Notes under the pieces: generated by a model
What the model was told of the DNA's origin: nothing
Seen by the model: only the letters and a program-made list of their open reading frames with translations
The model's database searches: none
In this document: in pieces, positions 17,163 through 26,396 of the stretch
How positions within the stretch are numbered: the stretch's first letter is position 1
Layout: every line of letters begins with the position of its first letter
Position numbers and translations under genes: made by a program
From: an uncultured Lachnospiraceae bacterium
Lineage (GTDB): Bacteria > Bacillota > Clostridia > Lachnospirales > Lachnospiraceae
Length of the DNA: 64,000 nt
Reading direction: 5' to 3'
Assembly (NCBI GenBank): GCA_934364805.1
Contig: CAKRMH010000016.1
Location: 4,572 to 68,571, forward strand

Positions 17163-18063
17163 TAGTTTTTTAATGGGCATGATTTCTTCCGGAACCCCGA
17201 TTTTATTTGCACTTATGGGCGATCTGGTTGGTCAACAGACTGGAATTATCAGTCTGAGTGTTGAAGGAAGCATGTTAATGGGAGCATGTGCCGGGTTTGC
17301 TGTTGCTGCGTATACCAATAATCTGATTCTTACAATATTGGCATCAGCATTGGCAGGGGCCGTAATTGGATTGATGCAGGCATTTCTTGTTATTTCGAGA
17401 AAAGCCAATATGCTGGCAAGTGGGTTGACACTGATCTTTTTTGCACAAGGAATCACAGGCTTTGCAGGAAGGAAGCTTCTGACAAAAGAAATCGTTGGAT
17501 TTGGTAAAATTGCAGTCCCATTTATATCAAAGATCCCTGTAATCGGAGTTTTTTTCGATCAGGATCCGATTACATATTTATCATATTTCATAATGGTGCT
17601 ACTTTATCTCGTGCTCAATAAAACAAGGTTTGGTTTTGAGATAAGAGCAACAGGACAAAATAAAGAATCTGTGGAGGCATATGGAATAAATCCGAAAGTA
17701 ATGCAGTATGTGGCGGTTATTTTTGCAGGAGCCATGTCTGGAATTGGCGGTGCACATTTAAGCACAGCGTATACGATGTCCTGGGTGGATAATATTTCAG
17801 GAGGGCGTGGTCTGATTGCTTCAGCGCTTGTTATTCTTTGTGGATGGTCGATAGAGAAAAGCATTTTTTCAGCTTATTTGTTTGGAGGAGCACAGGCACT
17901 TCAGATTTTACTTCAAATGACAGGAATCAAAGTTCCAACTTATCTTATGTTAATGTTACCTTACGTTGTTACGATTGTTTCTCTGGCAATTGTGTCCGTG
18001 AAAGGAAAGGCTAAAATGCCAGAAGAACTGACAAAAATATCGGATATGCCAGATGGAACATAA
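17149..18063 (+). CDS. BMP-type nucleoside ABC transporter permease 2
   Basis: A 304-residue BPD_transp_2 permease, the YufQ/NupQ counterpart. It shows GIISLSVEGSMLMGA near the N-terminus and the coupling region FGFEIRATGQNKESVEAYGI. The start is ATG 17149, behind GGAAGGAGG, inside the end of the previous gene. It forms a heterodimeric channel with permease 1. Confidence 0.9.
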   Translation: MQTVDSFLMGMISSGTPILFALMGDLVGQQTGIISLSVEGSMLMGACAGFAVAAYTNNLILTILASALAGAVIGLMQAFLVISRKANMLASGLTLIFFAQGITGFAGRKLLTKEIVGFGKIAVPFISKIPVIGVFFDQDPITYLSYFIMVLLYLVLNKTRFGFEIRATGQNKESVEAYGINPKVMQYVAVIFAGAMSGIGGAHLSTAYTMSWVDNISGGRGLIASALVILCGWSIEKSIFSAYLFGGAQALQILLQMTGIKVPTYLMLMLPYVVTIVSLAIVSVKGKAKMPEELTKISDMPDGT

Positions 18064-18092
18064 ACCGTTGATAATGAGATGAGGTGAGCAAA

Positions 18093-19199
18093 ATGAAAAG
18101 TATAAATACAAAAAAGATAATATGCGTTATTTTGGTTATTACGCTCATGTTTTCTCTTGTATCATGTGGAAATGCAAAAGAATATAAGGGAAAACCTGGG
18201 GAGGGTGCTGTGAAAGTCGGGGTAATTCTGCAGGGAAGTATTGATGATGCGGGATTTAACCAGTCCTGTTATGAAATGTGTCAGGCTCTGGAAAAAAATA
18301 TTGATGGCCTCACTGTATTGCGTAAAGAAAATGTTCCGGAAACAAGCGAAGCTGAGACAGTGATGGAGGCTATGATTGCCCAGGGGTGCACAATTATACT
18401 GGCAACATCTTTTGGCTACCTTGAATCCATGAAGAACTGTGCAGCCCGTCACCCGGAGGTCGCTTTTATCCATCAGGGCGGTACAATTGCAGAGGAAAAT
18501 ATGTCTTCAGTAGGAGGAAATTTCTGGGAATCCATGTATTTATGTGGAATTGCAGCTGCAAGCGTTACACAAAGTAAAAAACTGGGATTTGTTGCTCCAT
18601 ATGCAATTCCAATGGTAATTGCAGCTGTTAATGCGTTTGAACTTGGTGCCCAGTCGGTAGATCCGGATATTACAACAAATGTCGTTTTTATCGGTTCATG
18701 GTCGGATGCAGGATTACAGACAAATTCTGTGAATTCCATGATTTCGCAAAATGTTGATGTGATTGCTCAATTTCAGGATTCTACCAAAACGATTATTGAG
18801 TTATGTGAAAAGAATCATATTTATACCGTCGGTTTTCATGTTGATGAAAAACAGCTGGCACCGGATGTCTGGCTTACAGGTTCGGTGAACGACTGGTCAG
18901 TATATGTAGATATGGTAAAAAATATTATATCGGGTAATTACAAGTCACAATCCCTCAGGGGCGGATTTAAAGAGGGATTAATTGATCTTGCAGAGTTTGG
19001 AGATAGTGTAGATACGGAAACACAAAACAATCTTGAGACAATAAAAGAAGAGATGAGAGATGGGACGTTCAATGTTTTTACAGGTCCTGTTTATGATCAA
19101 AATGGAAATCTGGTGATAGAAGAAGGGTATTCCCCAACGGTAGAAGATGTACAGGGGTATAACTGGCTTGTAAAGGGAGTCATTGGAAATATAGATTAA
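18093..19199 (+). CDS. BMP/PnrA-family substrate-binding lipoprotein
   Basis: A lipoprotein signal ends in SLVSCGN. The body (368 residues in total) is the BMP/Med/PnrA fold: VKVGVILQGSIDDAGFNQ at the first strand, GFVAPYAIPMVIAAVNAFELGAQ mid-protein and VYVDMVKNIISG near the end. PnrA-like proteins bind purine nucleosides. The ATG at 18093 with GAGGTGAGC upstream is preferred over GTG 18084. It is last in the operon and is followed by an intrinsic terminator at 19212. Confidence 0.88.
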   Translation: MKSINTKKIICVILVITLMFSLVSCGNAKEYKGKPGEGAVKVGVILQGSIDDAGFNQSCYEMCQALEKNIDGLTVLRKENVPETSEAETVMEAMIAQGCTIILATSFGYLESMKNCAARHPEVAFIHQGGTIAEENMSSVGGNFWESMYLCGIAAASVTQSKKLGFVAPYAIPMVIAAVNAFELGAQSVDPDITTNVVFIGSWSDAGLQTNSVNSMISQNVDVIAQFQDSTKTIIELCEKNHIYTVGFHVDEKQLAPDVWLTGSVNDWSVYVDMVKNIISGNYKSQSLRGGFKEGLIDLAEFGDSVDTETQNNLETIKEEMRDGTFNVFTGPVYDQNGNLVIEEGYSPTVEDVQGYNWLVKGVIGNID

Positions 19200-19201
19200 C
19201 T

Positions 19202-19386
19202 GTTTACTATACGAAGAGAAGGTTAAAATATACCTTCTTTTTTCGTGCTTATTTTTAGGAATGGGTAAGCAGAAGGTTCTTCATTGGTTGCATATGCAGT
19301 CGGATGGATGAACATCGGTAAAGAACAAGTTATGCAATTGGAGATATTTTTTCAGAAAAAGGTAAGTGTAAGAACAGAATAAGAAA
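19202..19386 (+). repeat. Recombination scar built from pieces of LytTR-DUF3021 and AAA-ATPase loci
   Basis: About 90 bases from 19202 closely match 22048-22140 (terminator and leader before the LytTR gene). They are followed by a stub matching the DUF3021 gene: 19288 on matches its VAYAVGWM codons, then jumps at GGATG to its DEHR end and following bases. The stretch 19344-19386 nearly repeats the last codons of the AAA-ATPase gene (10841-10885). None of the pieces is a complete gene. Together they read as the remnant of a lost second LytTR-DUF3021 unit and a lost ATPase paralogue. Confidence 0.7.
19212..19245 (+). terminator. Terminator of the purine/nucleoside operon
   Basis: AGAAGGT/ACCTTCT with an 8-nt loop is followed by T6, and a CGAA/TTCG clamp can close the base. 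It begins 13 bases after the BMP lipoprotein stop codon. It is a near copy of the terminator at 22058. Confidence 0.8.
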
Positions 19387-19531
19387 AGCTATGGTATAGG
19401 ACTAAAGTTTCGTTGTTCCCATATCTGAAGTGTGGTAGACTTTAGAATTGTTCACATATTTCTGTATGAAATATAAAAATTTAGAAAATTTATATTTGTA
19501 TAGGAAATACGACAATAGAAAGGGAAAGAAA

Positions 19532-20437
19532 ATGAAAAAAAGATTATGTACAATTGGCTGTATTCTTGCAGCCAGCGTTATGATGTTTGGAGGCTGCGCA
19601 TCGGGTAACAGCAAAACTGAGAGTAAGGAAAATGCATCATCACAAAGTGAGGCCAGCGAGGTAACGGAATCGAAGGCAACGGAATCGAAGGAAGGTAAAA
19701 GATCTTCGGATTTTACTACGGATTATACATATCCTGGTACAAAATCAGGATTTGTACTTCTTGATTTTTTCATGAATGAAAAAGGTGAGACAAAACAGGA
19801 TGTTTCTTTGGCACATTTAGGACCAATCAAGGATATTACAGCAGATGATATTTTAGAACTGGCAGCAGATGAATCGGAATATGATGATTCCTTGTTGGAT
19901 GTGGAAGCAAATTCATTCGAAGATAGCAGCTTAAAGCCTGTTGATGAGTGTGAAGACTGGCCATCGATATCATTTGTAGCATATCATACAAAAGATATGA
20001 ACTGGTCCCAGATCAGACGTGAGCTGATCAAAGAGGACATGTGGACTTTGATGACGGCAAGAACAAGTGGTTCCATTACAGGATCTTCCAGCATACCGTT
20101 AACATCATCCACCATATATCAGAATGGAGAGCCACAGAATCCGGATGAAGCTGTTGAGAAGGTAGAAGTAACTCCGGAATATCTTGGAAAACCTACAACT
20201 GCAACACTTTTCGTGTCAGAGTCTGATGGAAAAGTCTGCTATGATATGTATGTATGCTGGAAAATCGGCGAGAATGTCGTATATACAGAATTCACCGGTC
20301 AGTGTTATGATGATATCCAGCTGATAGATAGCTGGCCAATCTATGTTACAACGGAGAAAGGATATAAGGAAGAGATGCAGGATAAGTATGATGATGCAGA
20401 GAGTAATAAGCAGACGACATATGATTTCACATTTTAG
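19532..20437 (+). CDS. Lipoprotein of unknown function
   Basis: The ATG at 19532 begins MKKRLCTIGC and the signal ends in MMFGGCASG, a lipobox; an upstream 28-residue extension is not signal-like and is rejected. The mature part (301 residues in total) has a Ser/Glu-rich linker with a repeated EVTESKATESKEG, then a soluble domain rich in Asp/Glu and aromatic residues. No family is recognised. It is followed after 89 bases by a chemoreceptor gene and could be an accessory binding protein, but nothing shows this directly. A CTAAAGT/ACTTTAG dyad lies upstream (19402-19445). Confidence 0.75.
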   Translation: MKKRLCTIGCILAASVMMFGGCASGNSKTESKENASSQSEASEVTESKATESKEGKRSSDFTTDYTYPGTKSGFVLLDFFMNEKGETKQDVSLAHLGPIKDITADDILELAADESEYDDSLLDVEANSFEDSSLKPVDECEDWPSISFVAYHTKDMNWSQIRRELIKEDMWTLMTARTSGSITGSSSIPLTSSTIYQNGEPQNPDEAVEKVEVTPEYLGKPTTATLFVSESDGKVCYDMYVCWKIGENVVYTEFTGQCYDDIQLIDSWPIYVTTEKGYKEEMQDKYDDAESNKQTTYDFTF

Positions 20438-20526
20438 ATAATATTGTAAGTAATTGTTGGCTTTTTGAATAAGATTATGGTACGATGATACTAGTAAGTC
20501 AGTTAGAAGAAAGGGAGGCGCGATTC

Positions 20527-22038
20527 ATGTTTCAGCTGATGAGAAAAAATCTGACGCCAGATCAGATGAAAAGGGCGAACATTACAACCAGTATTACGGT
20601 GACGATGGCATATGCTTTTTTTACAGTTATTATTCTGGCATCTCCGGATCGTACAACGGTAGAAAAGGTTTGTTTTACGCTTTTTTATGTGATCCTGTAT
20701 GGAATTACAGCTTTTAATACCTACAGGCATATTACAGAAAGGAGAGCAGAGCTTTGTATTGCGATTGGTTTCTGTATTGGCTTTGGTGCGATAGCATATG
20801 TGCAGGCACCGAGTGTCATGATGCTTGTTTTTCCGGTTATGATGTCCCTGTGTGTTTATCTGAACGAGTATCTTCTCGTATGGGGAACCGGTGCAACACT
20901 GGTGTTTGTAATTACAAAGGTTATCCGGATCTATGTGGAGAATCCGGCTGACAAACAGACACAGGTGGATACGGTCTTTATGGTTGTCATCTCTTTGATC
21001 ATCTGTCTGTTTGGATGCTGCAAGGCTGTAAAGCGGTTGATAGAGTTTTCGACAGAAGAGACAGACGCAGTTGCGAAAAAGGCAGAGGAGCAGCGGAAAG
21101 TCTCCAAAGAGGTGGAGAAGATTGCAGGAGGAATCCATACCCAGTTTACCTTAGTCCAGCGTGATCTGGCAGAAATCGTCAAAACGATCGACAATACCCA
21201 GACCGTGATGGAATCCATTTCCGATGGTGCAGATAACTGTGCAGATCAGACACAGACCCAGTCCGAGAAAACCAATGAGATCCAGGATCGTCTCAGCAAT
21301 ACCAATGATGCAGCAGAGACGGTGCTTAAGACAACAGAGAAGCTTCAGTCCGTTGTTGAGAATGGAAAGAGCGAGTCGGACGAGCTTGCACGCCAGTCGG
21401 TCATTGTAGATGAGTCAACGGAGCAGATTTCAAGGACGATCGAGAAGCTTGTGGAGCATGTGAAAAAGGTTTCTGGAATTACGGATGCGATCTTAAACAT
21501 TTCAAGCCAGACCAACCTGCTTGCGCTGAATGCATCCATTGAAGCTGCCCGTGCAGGAGAGGCTGGAAAGGGTTTTGCAGTTGTTGCAGATGAAATCCGT
21601 CAGCTTGCAGAGATGACCAAGGTATCAACCGAGCAGATCACACAGATCATGAATGAGCTGACAGAGATCACAAATGATACGCAGGATGAACTGAAGAGCG
21701 CAGTGGACAGTATTGATGTCCAGCGCGATAAGGTAAAAACAGTACATGAAAGCTTTAATGAGGTTGAGGAGAGTATTTCTTCCCTGGTGAGCAATATGAC
21801 AACGGTAAGTGAAGAAGTCTCAGCAGTTATGAATGCCAATGGGGTGATCGTAGATGGAATCTCCACATTGTCCGGTGTTTCCGAAGAGATTGCTGCAAGT
21901 ACAACCGAAGGTAAAAATGACATGTTATCACTTCATGATAAGATCGCAAGCTTTACCGGAGCGGTAGACGACACGTTCACGGCGCTTGAGGAGCTGCAGG
22001 AAACAGCCGTAGTAAAAGAAGGCGTGGAAACGGAATAA
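20527..22038 (+). CDS. Methyl-accepting chemotaxis protein with polytopic N-terminus
   Basis: Residues 1-190 contain about six membrane helices with very short loops and no extracellular sensor domain. The rest is a cytoplasmic MCP signalling coil with the hairpin tip ILNISSQTNLLALNASIEAA and EAGKGFAVVADEIR, which binds CheA/CheW. ATG 20527 behind AAGGGAGG is the start (503 residues). Such receptors may sense membrane state or pair with another protein; the adjacent upstream lipoprotein is a candidate. No HAMP domain is evident. Confidence 0.88.
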   Translation: MFQLMRKNLTPDQMKRANITTSITVTMAYAFFTVIILASPDRTTVEKVCFTLFYVILYGITAFNTYRHITERRAELCIAIGFCIGFGAIAYVQAPSVMMLVFPVMMSLCVYLNEYLLVWGTGATLVFVITKVIRIYVENPADKQTQVDTVFMVVISLIICLFGCCKAVKRLIEFSTEETDAVAKKAEEQRKVSKEVEKIAGGIHTQFTLVQRDLAEIVKTIDNTQTVMESISDGADNCADQTQTQSEKTNEIQDRLSNTNDAAETVLKTTEKLQSVVENGKSESDELARQSVIVDESTEQISRTIEKLVEHVKKVSGITDAILNISSQTNLLALNASIEAARAGEAGKGFAVVADEIRQLAEMTKVSTEQITQIMNELTEITNDTQDELKSAVDSIDVQRDKVKTVHESFNEVEESISSLVSNMTTVSEEVSAVMNANGVIVDGISTLSGVSEEIAASTTEGKNDMLSLHDKIASFTGAVDDTFTALEELQETAVVKEGVETE

Positions 22039-22057
22039 ATAGATTCACTGTTTTATA

Positions 22058-22092
22058 CGAAAAGAAGGTTGAAATATACCTTCTTTTTTTCG
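22058..22092 (+). terminator. Terminator after the chemoreceptor gene
   Basis: AGAAGGT/ACCTTCT (extended by A-T pairs and a CG clamp) is followed by T7, about 20 bases after the MCP stop codon. It is nearly the same sequence as 19212-19245. Confidence 0.8.
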
Positions 22093-22231
22093 TGCTTACT
22101 TTTAAGAAGAGGGAAGCAGAAAGCCCTTCATTGCATGTTACCCGCTGTTTTCTGCCACTTACCGGGAAGAGAGAGACAACTTTGGTGAAATATTGTATGA
22201 TGTCATTAACAAAACGAGAGGAGATTTGAAA

Positions 22232-22669
22232 ATGAAAGTAAGTGTAGATCTCTCTCCTGAATACAAGGAGCCATACGCAGTTATCTATACGGAGAAAGTT
22301 ACCGATGAAATTCAGCGTCTGATGGATGTTTTCAGTTTGAGGGAAAGTCCGGTCACTGCTTTGCAGGAAGAGAAAGATATCATTATTTTACAGCCCAGAG
22401 AGATATATATGGTTCGAGTGGAAGACGGAGATACGGTTATCTATGGAAAAAGCAATAATTACCGGTCACGGAAGAGGCTCTATGAGTTAAGGCAGCAGTT
22501 GGGAAAGCAGTTTATGCAGATATCCAAATCTACATTGGTAAATCTGGATTATCTGGATAGTCTTGAAGCAGGATTCAGCGGAACTCTTCTGTTGAAATTA
22601 AAGAATGGGAGCAAGGACTATGTGTCGCGGAAATATCTGCCGGAGTTCAAAAAATATCTTGGATTATAG
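22232..22669 (+). CDS. LytTR DNA-binding domain protein (no receiver)
   Basis: A 145-residue regulator whose C-terminal two-thirds is a LytTR domain (REIYMVRVEDGDTVIYGKSN, then FMQISKSTLVNLDYLDSLE). There is no receiver domain, so it is not part of a standard two-component system. The ATG at 22232 follows GAGGAG. It is paired with a DUF3021 membrane protein 10 bases downstream, a common LytTR-membrane pair in Firmicutes where the membrane protein probably controls the regulator. Confidence 0.88.
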   Translation: MKVSVDLSPEYKEPYAVIYTEKVTDEIQRLMDVFSLRESPVTALQEEKDIIILQPREIYMVRVEDGDTVIYGKSNNYRSRKRLYELRQQLGKQFMQISKSTLVNLDYLDSLEAGFSGTLLLKLKNGSKDYVSRKYLPEFKKYLGL

Positions 22670-22679
22670 GAGGAGAAAG

Positions 22680-23126
22680 ATGAAAGATTTAATGAAAAAC
22701 ACGATGATAAGTATTGGAATGGCATTTACGATTTTCTGTCTGACGGGAGTTGGCTTTGATATTGGGTATGGTGGAAATTTCAGTCTTGCAAATTATCAGT
22801 TTACCAAAATGGTCATTGGCTGCATGATAGTGGGAATCGGCTTTGGCGTTCCAGCTGTAGTTTACAGAAGAGATGATCTCCCAATGCCGGTTCGAGTACT
22901 CGTTCATATGGGAATTGGTTGTATTGTATACACAATTGTTGCATACGCAGTTGGATGGATGGGGGGAGCCGGAACCGTGATGCAGGGAATGATAATGGCA
23001 GCTTTGCAGTTCGCTCTGGCATTTGTGATCTGGGCATTATTTATGTGCTATTATCGTAAAGAGGCAAGAAAAATGAACGAGCAGATCCAGAAAATGACTG
23101 GAAATGGTTTGGATGAACATCGGTAA
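22680..23126 (+). CDS. DUF3021 membrane protein
   Basis: A 148-residue protein with four transmembrane helices and a short charged C-terminal tail (CYYRKEARKMNEQIQKM). The arrangement and the preceding LytTR gene are diagnostic of DUF3021. The start is the ATG at 22680 with AGGAGG seven bases upstream. It probably acts as a membrane partner or inhibitor of the LytTR regulator. A truncated copy survives at 19288-19350. Confidence 0.85.
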   Translation: MKDLMKNTMISIGMAFTIFCLTGVGFDIGYGGNFSLANYQFTKMVIGCMIVGIGFGVPAVVYRRDDLPMPVRVLVHMGIGCIVYTIVAYAVGWMGGAGTVMQGMIMAALQFALAFVIWALFMCYYRKEARKMNEQIQKMTGNGLDEHR

Positions 23127-23185
23127 AAAAATTATGCAATCATAAGTAAAATGCCTGCAGTGAACGGCTCGTTCATGGTTTATTT

Positions 23186-23854
23186 TTAAACCCTGGCGGC
23201 AGCGGCATCGTTTTTCCCGAGCAGGGCATCACGCTGTTTCCCAAAAGCCCGGTTAATGATACCGACCAATGTTCCGACAAGGATGGCGGCGATGATTGTT
23301 CCGATGCCGACGCTTCCGAGATTGAGGAGAATCATCAGGCAGGTAATGGTAGAAACGATGACCATTGTGCAGTCAAAGCCGATTTTTACTTTGGAAAATT
23401 CGATATGTATTACGGAAGAAACCGCCTGCATACAGCCTTCTCCGGCAAGCGGAATCAGATCTGCCGGCAGATATAAAAAGATTCCAATTGCGACAAATAC
23501 GGTGCTGATCAGCACCATTCCAATACGGATCGCCGGATTGTGTGGTGTTGGAAGATAGGATACCATATAGTTACAGAATGTCGTGAAGTATCCGAATATA
23601 ACGCCGACTGCAATCTGCAGAAATTGAACAGGTTTGAAATTTTTCCGCAAAAGCAGAAGCTGGATCAGTACCAGTACGATGTGGAAAAGGATGGTTGCTT
23701 TTCCCATCTCGATTCCCCAGACACAGGTCATCGTATATGGAATGGAGCTGACCGGAGAGACTCCGAGATTGGATTTTACAGAAAAAGCGATTCCAATCGT
23801 CATAATAAACAGCCCGATAAAATACATCGGGATTCTTACTTTCATATGTTTCAT
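23186..23854 (-). CDS. YczE/YitT-like membrane protein
   Basis: A 222-residue protein with five to six helices. The N-terminal FIGLFIMTIGIAFSVKSNLGVSPVSSIPY matches the YczE/DUF6198 group, distant relatives of YitT. The function is unknown; YczE is sometimes linked to membrane handling of small molecules. It is co-transcribed with, and overlaps by four bases, the MarR gene upstream, which suggests that MarR controls it. Confidence 0.78.
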   Translation of the reverse strand: MKHMKVRIPMYFIGLFIMTIGIAFSVKSNLGVSPVSSIPYTMTCVWGIEMGKATILFHIVLVLIQLLLLRKNFKPVQFLQIAVGVIFGYFTTFCNYMVSYLPTPHNPAIRIGMVLISTVFVAIGIFLYLPADLIPLAGEGCMQAVSSVIHIEFSKVKIGFDCTMVIVSTITCLMILLNLGSVGIGTIIAAILVGTLVGIINRAFGKQRDALLGKNDAAAARV

Positions 23855-24288
23855 TTACTAGTTCCTTCTTTCATCATATTTTCATAAATCCGTTCTAAAA
23901 AATCATGGAATTGCTGGCTTTCCGATGCAGAAAATCCGTCCAGTGCACGGGACTCGATCTGCAAAAATTCCTGTTGTAGCCGGTTGGCGTAAGCTCTGCC
24001 AGTATCGGTCAGATACACATGCAGCGATCGGCGGTTGCCGTTGTCTGTCTGCCGTTTGATATAGCCTTTATTTTCCATTCCACTCAGGATCACGGTTAAA
24101 GAAGCCGGTTCGATATGGCAAAAAACAGCAATGTCCTTTTGAATCGCACCGTCGTGATTCAGCAGGTAATCAAGAATCTTAGGCTGACCAGGGGTAAGAC
24201 CGGTGTCTTTCATGCGGTTGACCAGTGCTTTTTGAAACATCAGATGATCAGACATCAGAAGATAATGCAGTGATTCTTTCATAAACAA
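23851..24288 (-). CDS. MarR-family transcriptional regulator
   Basis: A 145-residue winged-helix protein with the recognition region GAIQKDIAVFCHIEPASLTVILSG and the wing KGYIKRQTDNGNRRSLHVYLT, whose D-x-x-x-x-R-R pattern is the MarR wing signature. It likely represses its own operon with the YczE-like protein and may respond to phenolic or toxic ligands. A GGAG site precedes the ATG at 24288. Confidence 0.9.
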   Translation of the reverse strand: MFMKESLHYLLMSDHLMFQKALVNRMKDTGLTPGQPKILDYLLNHDGAIQKDIAVFCHIEPASLTVILSGMENKGYIKRQTDNGNRRSLHVYLTDTGRAYANRLQQEFLQIESRALDGFSASESQQFHDFLERIYENMMKEGTSK

Positions 24289-24307
24289 AACTCCTTTGGT
24301 TAGGTTT

Positions 24308-24358
24308 CTAATTGTTAGGATTCTAATTAATAATAGTATTCAGAATGGGAAATGTCAA
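24308..24358 (-). promoter_or_regulatory. Promoter and probable MarR operator
   Basis: On the minus strand TTGACA (24353-24358) and TATTAT (24330-24335) are separated by 17 bp. Between the -10 and the start codon lie alternating TTAG and CTAA half-sites (24308-24328), as expected for a MarR dimer site. Confidence 0.6.
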
Positions 24359-24440
24359 TATGCATATCCGCAAACTGTTTCTGAAGAAGATTACAGAGAG
24401 ACCAATAGGCAAAAATCGACAAAAAACAATAAAATTATTA

Positions 24441-24467
24441 TAAAATTTAGTGTGAAAGTGCTATAAT
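24441..24467 (+). promoter_or_regulatory. Sigma-28-like (flagellar/chemotaxis) promoter
   Basis: TAAA (24441-24444), 15 bases, then GCTATAAT (24460-24467), close to the sigma-D/sigma-28 consensus TAAA-N15-GCCGATAA. It lies 41 bases before the chemoreceptor start. The embedded TATAAT could also serve sigma-A. Confidence 0.5.
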
Positions 24468-24508
24468 AAAAGAAAATGATTTTTTAATGGAAAGAGGAGG
24501 ATGGGCAC

Positions 24509-26296
24509 ATGAAAAAATCATTATCTTTTCGGTTATCAGCTATTTTTTCAGGGATTGTTTTAGTTACATGTCTGATTCTTGTTGGAACCTGTGGGGTGAT
24601 TTTCCTCCAGACGGAGAAAACGATCAAGGATATCCGTTACGATGACATTTTAGACGGATATAAAACAGAGGTAAAATCCCAGGTCCAGTCGGGACTTACG
24701 ATTGTCCAGTATTATTATGACCAGTATCAGAAGGGGCAGATGGATGAAGATACGGCGAAGACGGAGGCTCTTGAGACACTCCGGAATTTCCGTTACGGAG
24801 ACGAGGGAGACGGCTATATCTGGGTCGACAGTACGGATTATACGCTTGTGATGCATCCGATCCTTCCGGATAAAGAAGGAACGAACCGCCGTGAACTGCA
24901 GGATAATAACGGTGTCATGATCATCCAGGAGATCATGAAGGCTGCACAGCAGGGCGGTGGATTCAATGAATTCATTTTTACCAAATCAGACGGTAAGACG
25001 CAGGCACCTAAGATCGCATACAGCCAGGAATTTGAGCCATGGAGCTGGGTGCTTACAACAGGCTGTTATACAGATGATATCAATGCAAATATTGATTCCA
25101 GTAACAATACTAAGCAGATTTCAGCAACCTTCCAGAGAAATATCTGTGAACTGGTCGTAGAAAGCGTTGTATTGATCATTGTCATGGTTGGCTTAACATT
25201 TATCATTGTGAAACGTCTTGTCAGGGTTCTGGAAGTTGTGAAAGGAAAACTGGAAAGCATCTCGTCCGGAGATCTTACCGGTGCGATCGAAAACAAATAT
25301 GCAAATCGTACCGATGAGCTGGGAGCGATGGTACAAAATGCCAATAAGTCCATGGAAAACTTCAGTGGCATCATTAAGGACAGTATACAGATTACAAAGG
25401 ATGTGACCGGCGCTGGAGATAATGTTAAAAATATGACAGAGACTGCACTAGAGGCAACCAGCCAGATCGAAAAAGCCATTGAAGGTGTCGCAACGGAAGC
25501 CACCCGTCAGGTCCAGGCAATTGATAATATGCACAAAACAGTTATGAAGATCCAGGATGGCGCAAATGATATTACAGCTGCAACAGATTCGATCGGTCAA
25601 TGCACAGAGGAGCTTAGTACAAATTCTGAAAATATGAAGATGCATATAGAGGCAATGTCTAAGGGAAGTGGTGAGATGACGGAAAATGTTACCACCATTG
25701 CATCACAGATTGAGGAAACAAACCAGACAATCCGGAAAATGTCCGAGATTCTGTCCAGCATCGAAGAGATTGCTTCCGAAACCAATCTGCTTGCGCTGAA
25801 TGCGTCCATAGAGGCGGCCAGAGCTGGTGAAGCCGGTAAAGGTTTTGCAGTAGTTGCAGACAGTATCAAGGGATTATCAGAGAATACATCGAAAGAACTT
25901 GAACGTATTAAAACGATCATTACATCACTTGTAACTGGATTTGATGAGTGTGCACGTTGTATTGAACTGGTCGTAAACAGCAATGAGACAAATATAACGG
26001 ATACCCAGGAAGTTATTACAGCATTTTCACTGATTGAAGCGGGAATTTCAGAAACCAATGACAAGATCGCAAAGATTTCATCGGTTATCTCCGATACGAT
26101 GGATGAGATTCATTCTGTTTCCGCACAGGTTGAAGAGGTCGAGGGAAGTGCTGAAAGTACGGCGGCAGCAAGCCAGCAGGTAACAGCTTCCACAGAGGAG
26201 CTGACATCACTTATGAACTCCGTTGAAGGAGATATTTCAGAACTGGCATCAAGTTCGCATGAACTGGAAAAGAAGATGAACCGTTTCACCGTATAA
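24509..26296 (+). CDS. Methyl-accepting chemotaxis protein with sCache sensor
   Basis: A 595-residue receptor: helix 1 (about 10-32), an extracellular single Cache domain (about 35-190; GDGYIWVDSTDYTLVMHP and EPWSWVLTTGCYTDDI are typical of sCache_2), helix 2 (about 208-230), HAMP, and an MCP signalling domain with ETNLLALNASIEAA. sCache_2 domains usually bind small carboxylates such as acetate, propionate, pyruvate or lactate; the ligand here is not known. Confidence 0.92.
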   Translation: MKKSLSFRLSAIFSGIVLVTCLILVGTCGVIFLQTEKTIKDIRYDDILDGYKTEVKSQVQSGLTIVQYYYDQYQKGQMDEDTAKTEALETLRNFRYGDEGDGYIWVDSTDYTLVMHPILPDKEGTNRRELQDNNGVMIIQEIMKAAQQGGGFNEFIFTKSDGKTQAPKIAYSQEFEPWSWVLTTGCYTDDINANIDSSNNTKQISATFQRNICELVVESVVLIIVMVGLTFIIVKRLVRVLEVVKGKLESISSGDLTGAIENKYANRTDELGAMVQNANKSMENFSGIIKDSIQITKDVTGAGDNVKNMTETALEATSQIEKAIEGVATEATRQVQAIDNMHKTVMKIQDGANDITAATDSIGQCTEELSTNSENMKMHIEAMSKGSGEMTENVTTIASQIEETNQTIRKMSEILSSIEEIASETNLLALNASIEAARAGEAGKGFAVVADSIKGLSENTSKELERIKTIITSLVTGFDECARCIELVVNSNETNITDTQEVITAFSLIEAGISETNDKIAKISSVISDTMDEIHSVSAQVEEVEGSAESTAAASQQVTASTEELTSLMNSVEGDISELASSSHELEKKMNRFTV

Positions 26297-26396
26297 AGGA
26301 TCAGTTTTAAGAAAGTTTTAAGGCAGACCCCATCAAAAATTAAGTGTAAAAATATACAATAAAAGCTATAAAATGAATAAAGGAGTTTTATAGCAT

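Noticed and set aside
10841..19386. Composite transposon or integrative element bounded by the repeated ATPase 3' ends
   Set aside because: No transposase, integrase, terminal inverted repeats or target duplication were found; gene-family recombination is simpler.
20503..21138. Long minus-strand open frame opposite the chemoreceptor gene
   Set aside because: It has shadow-type composition, no ribosome binding site and no family resemblance.
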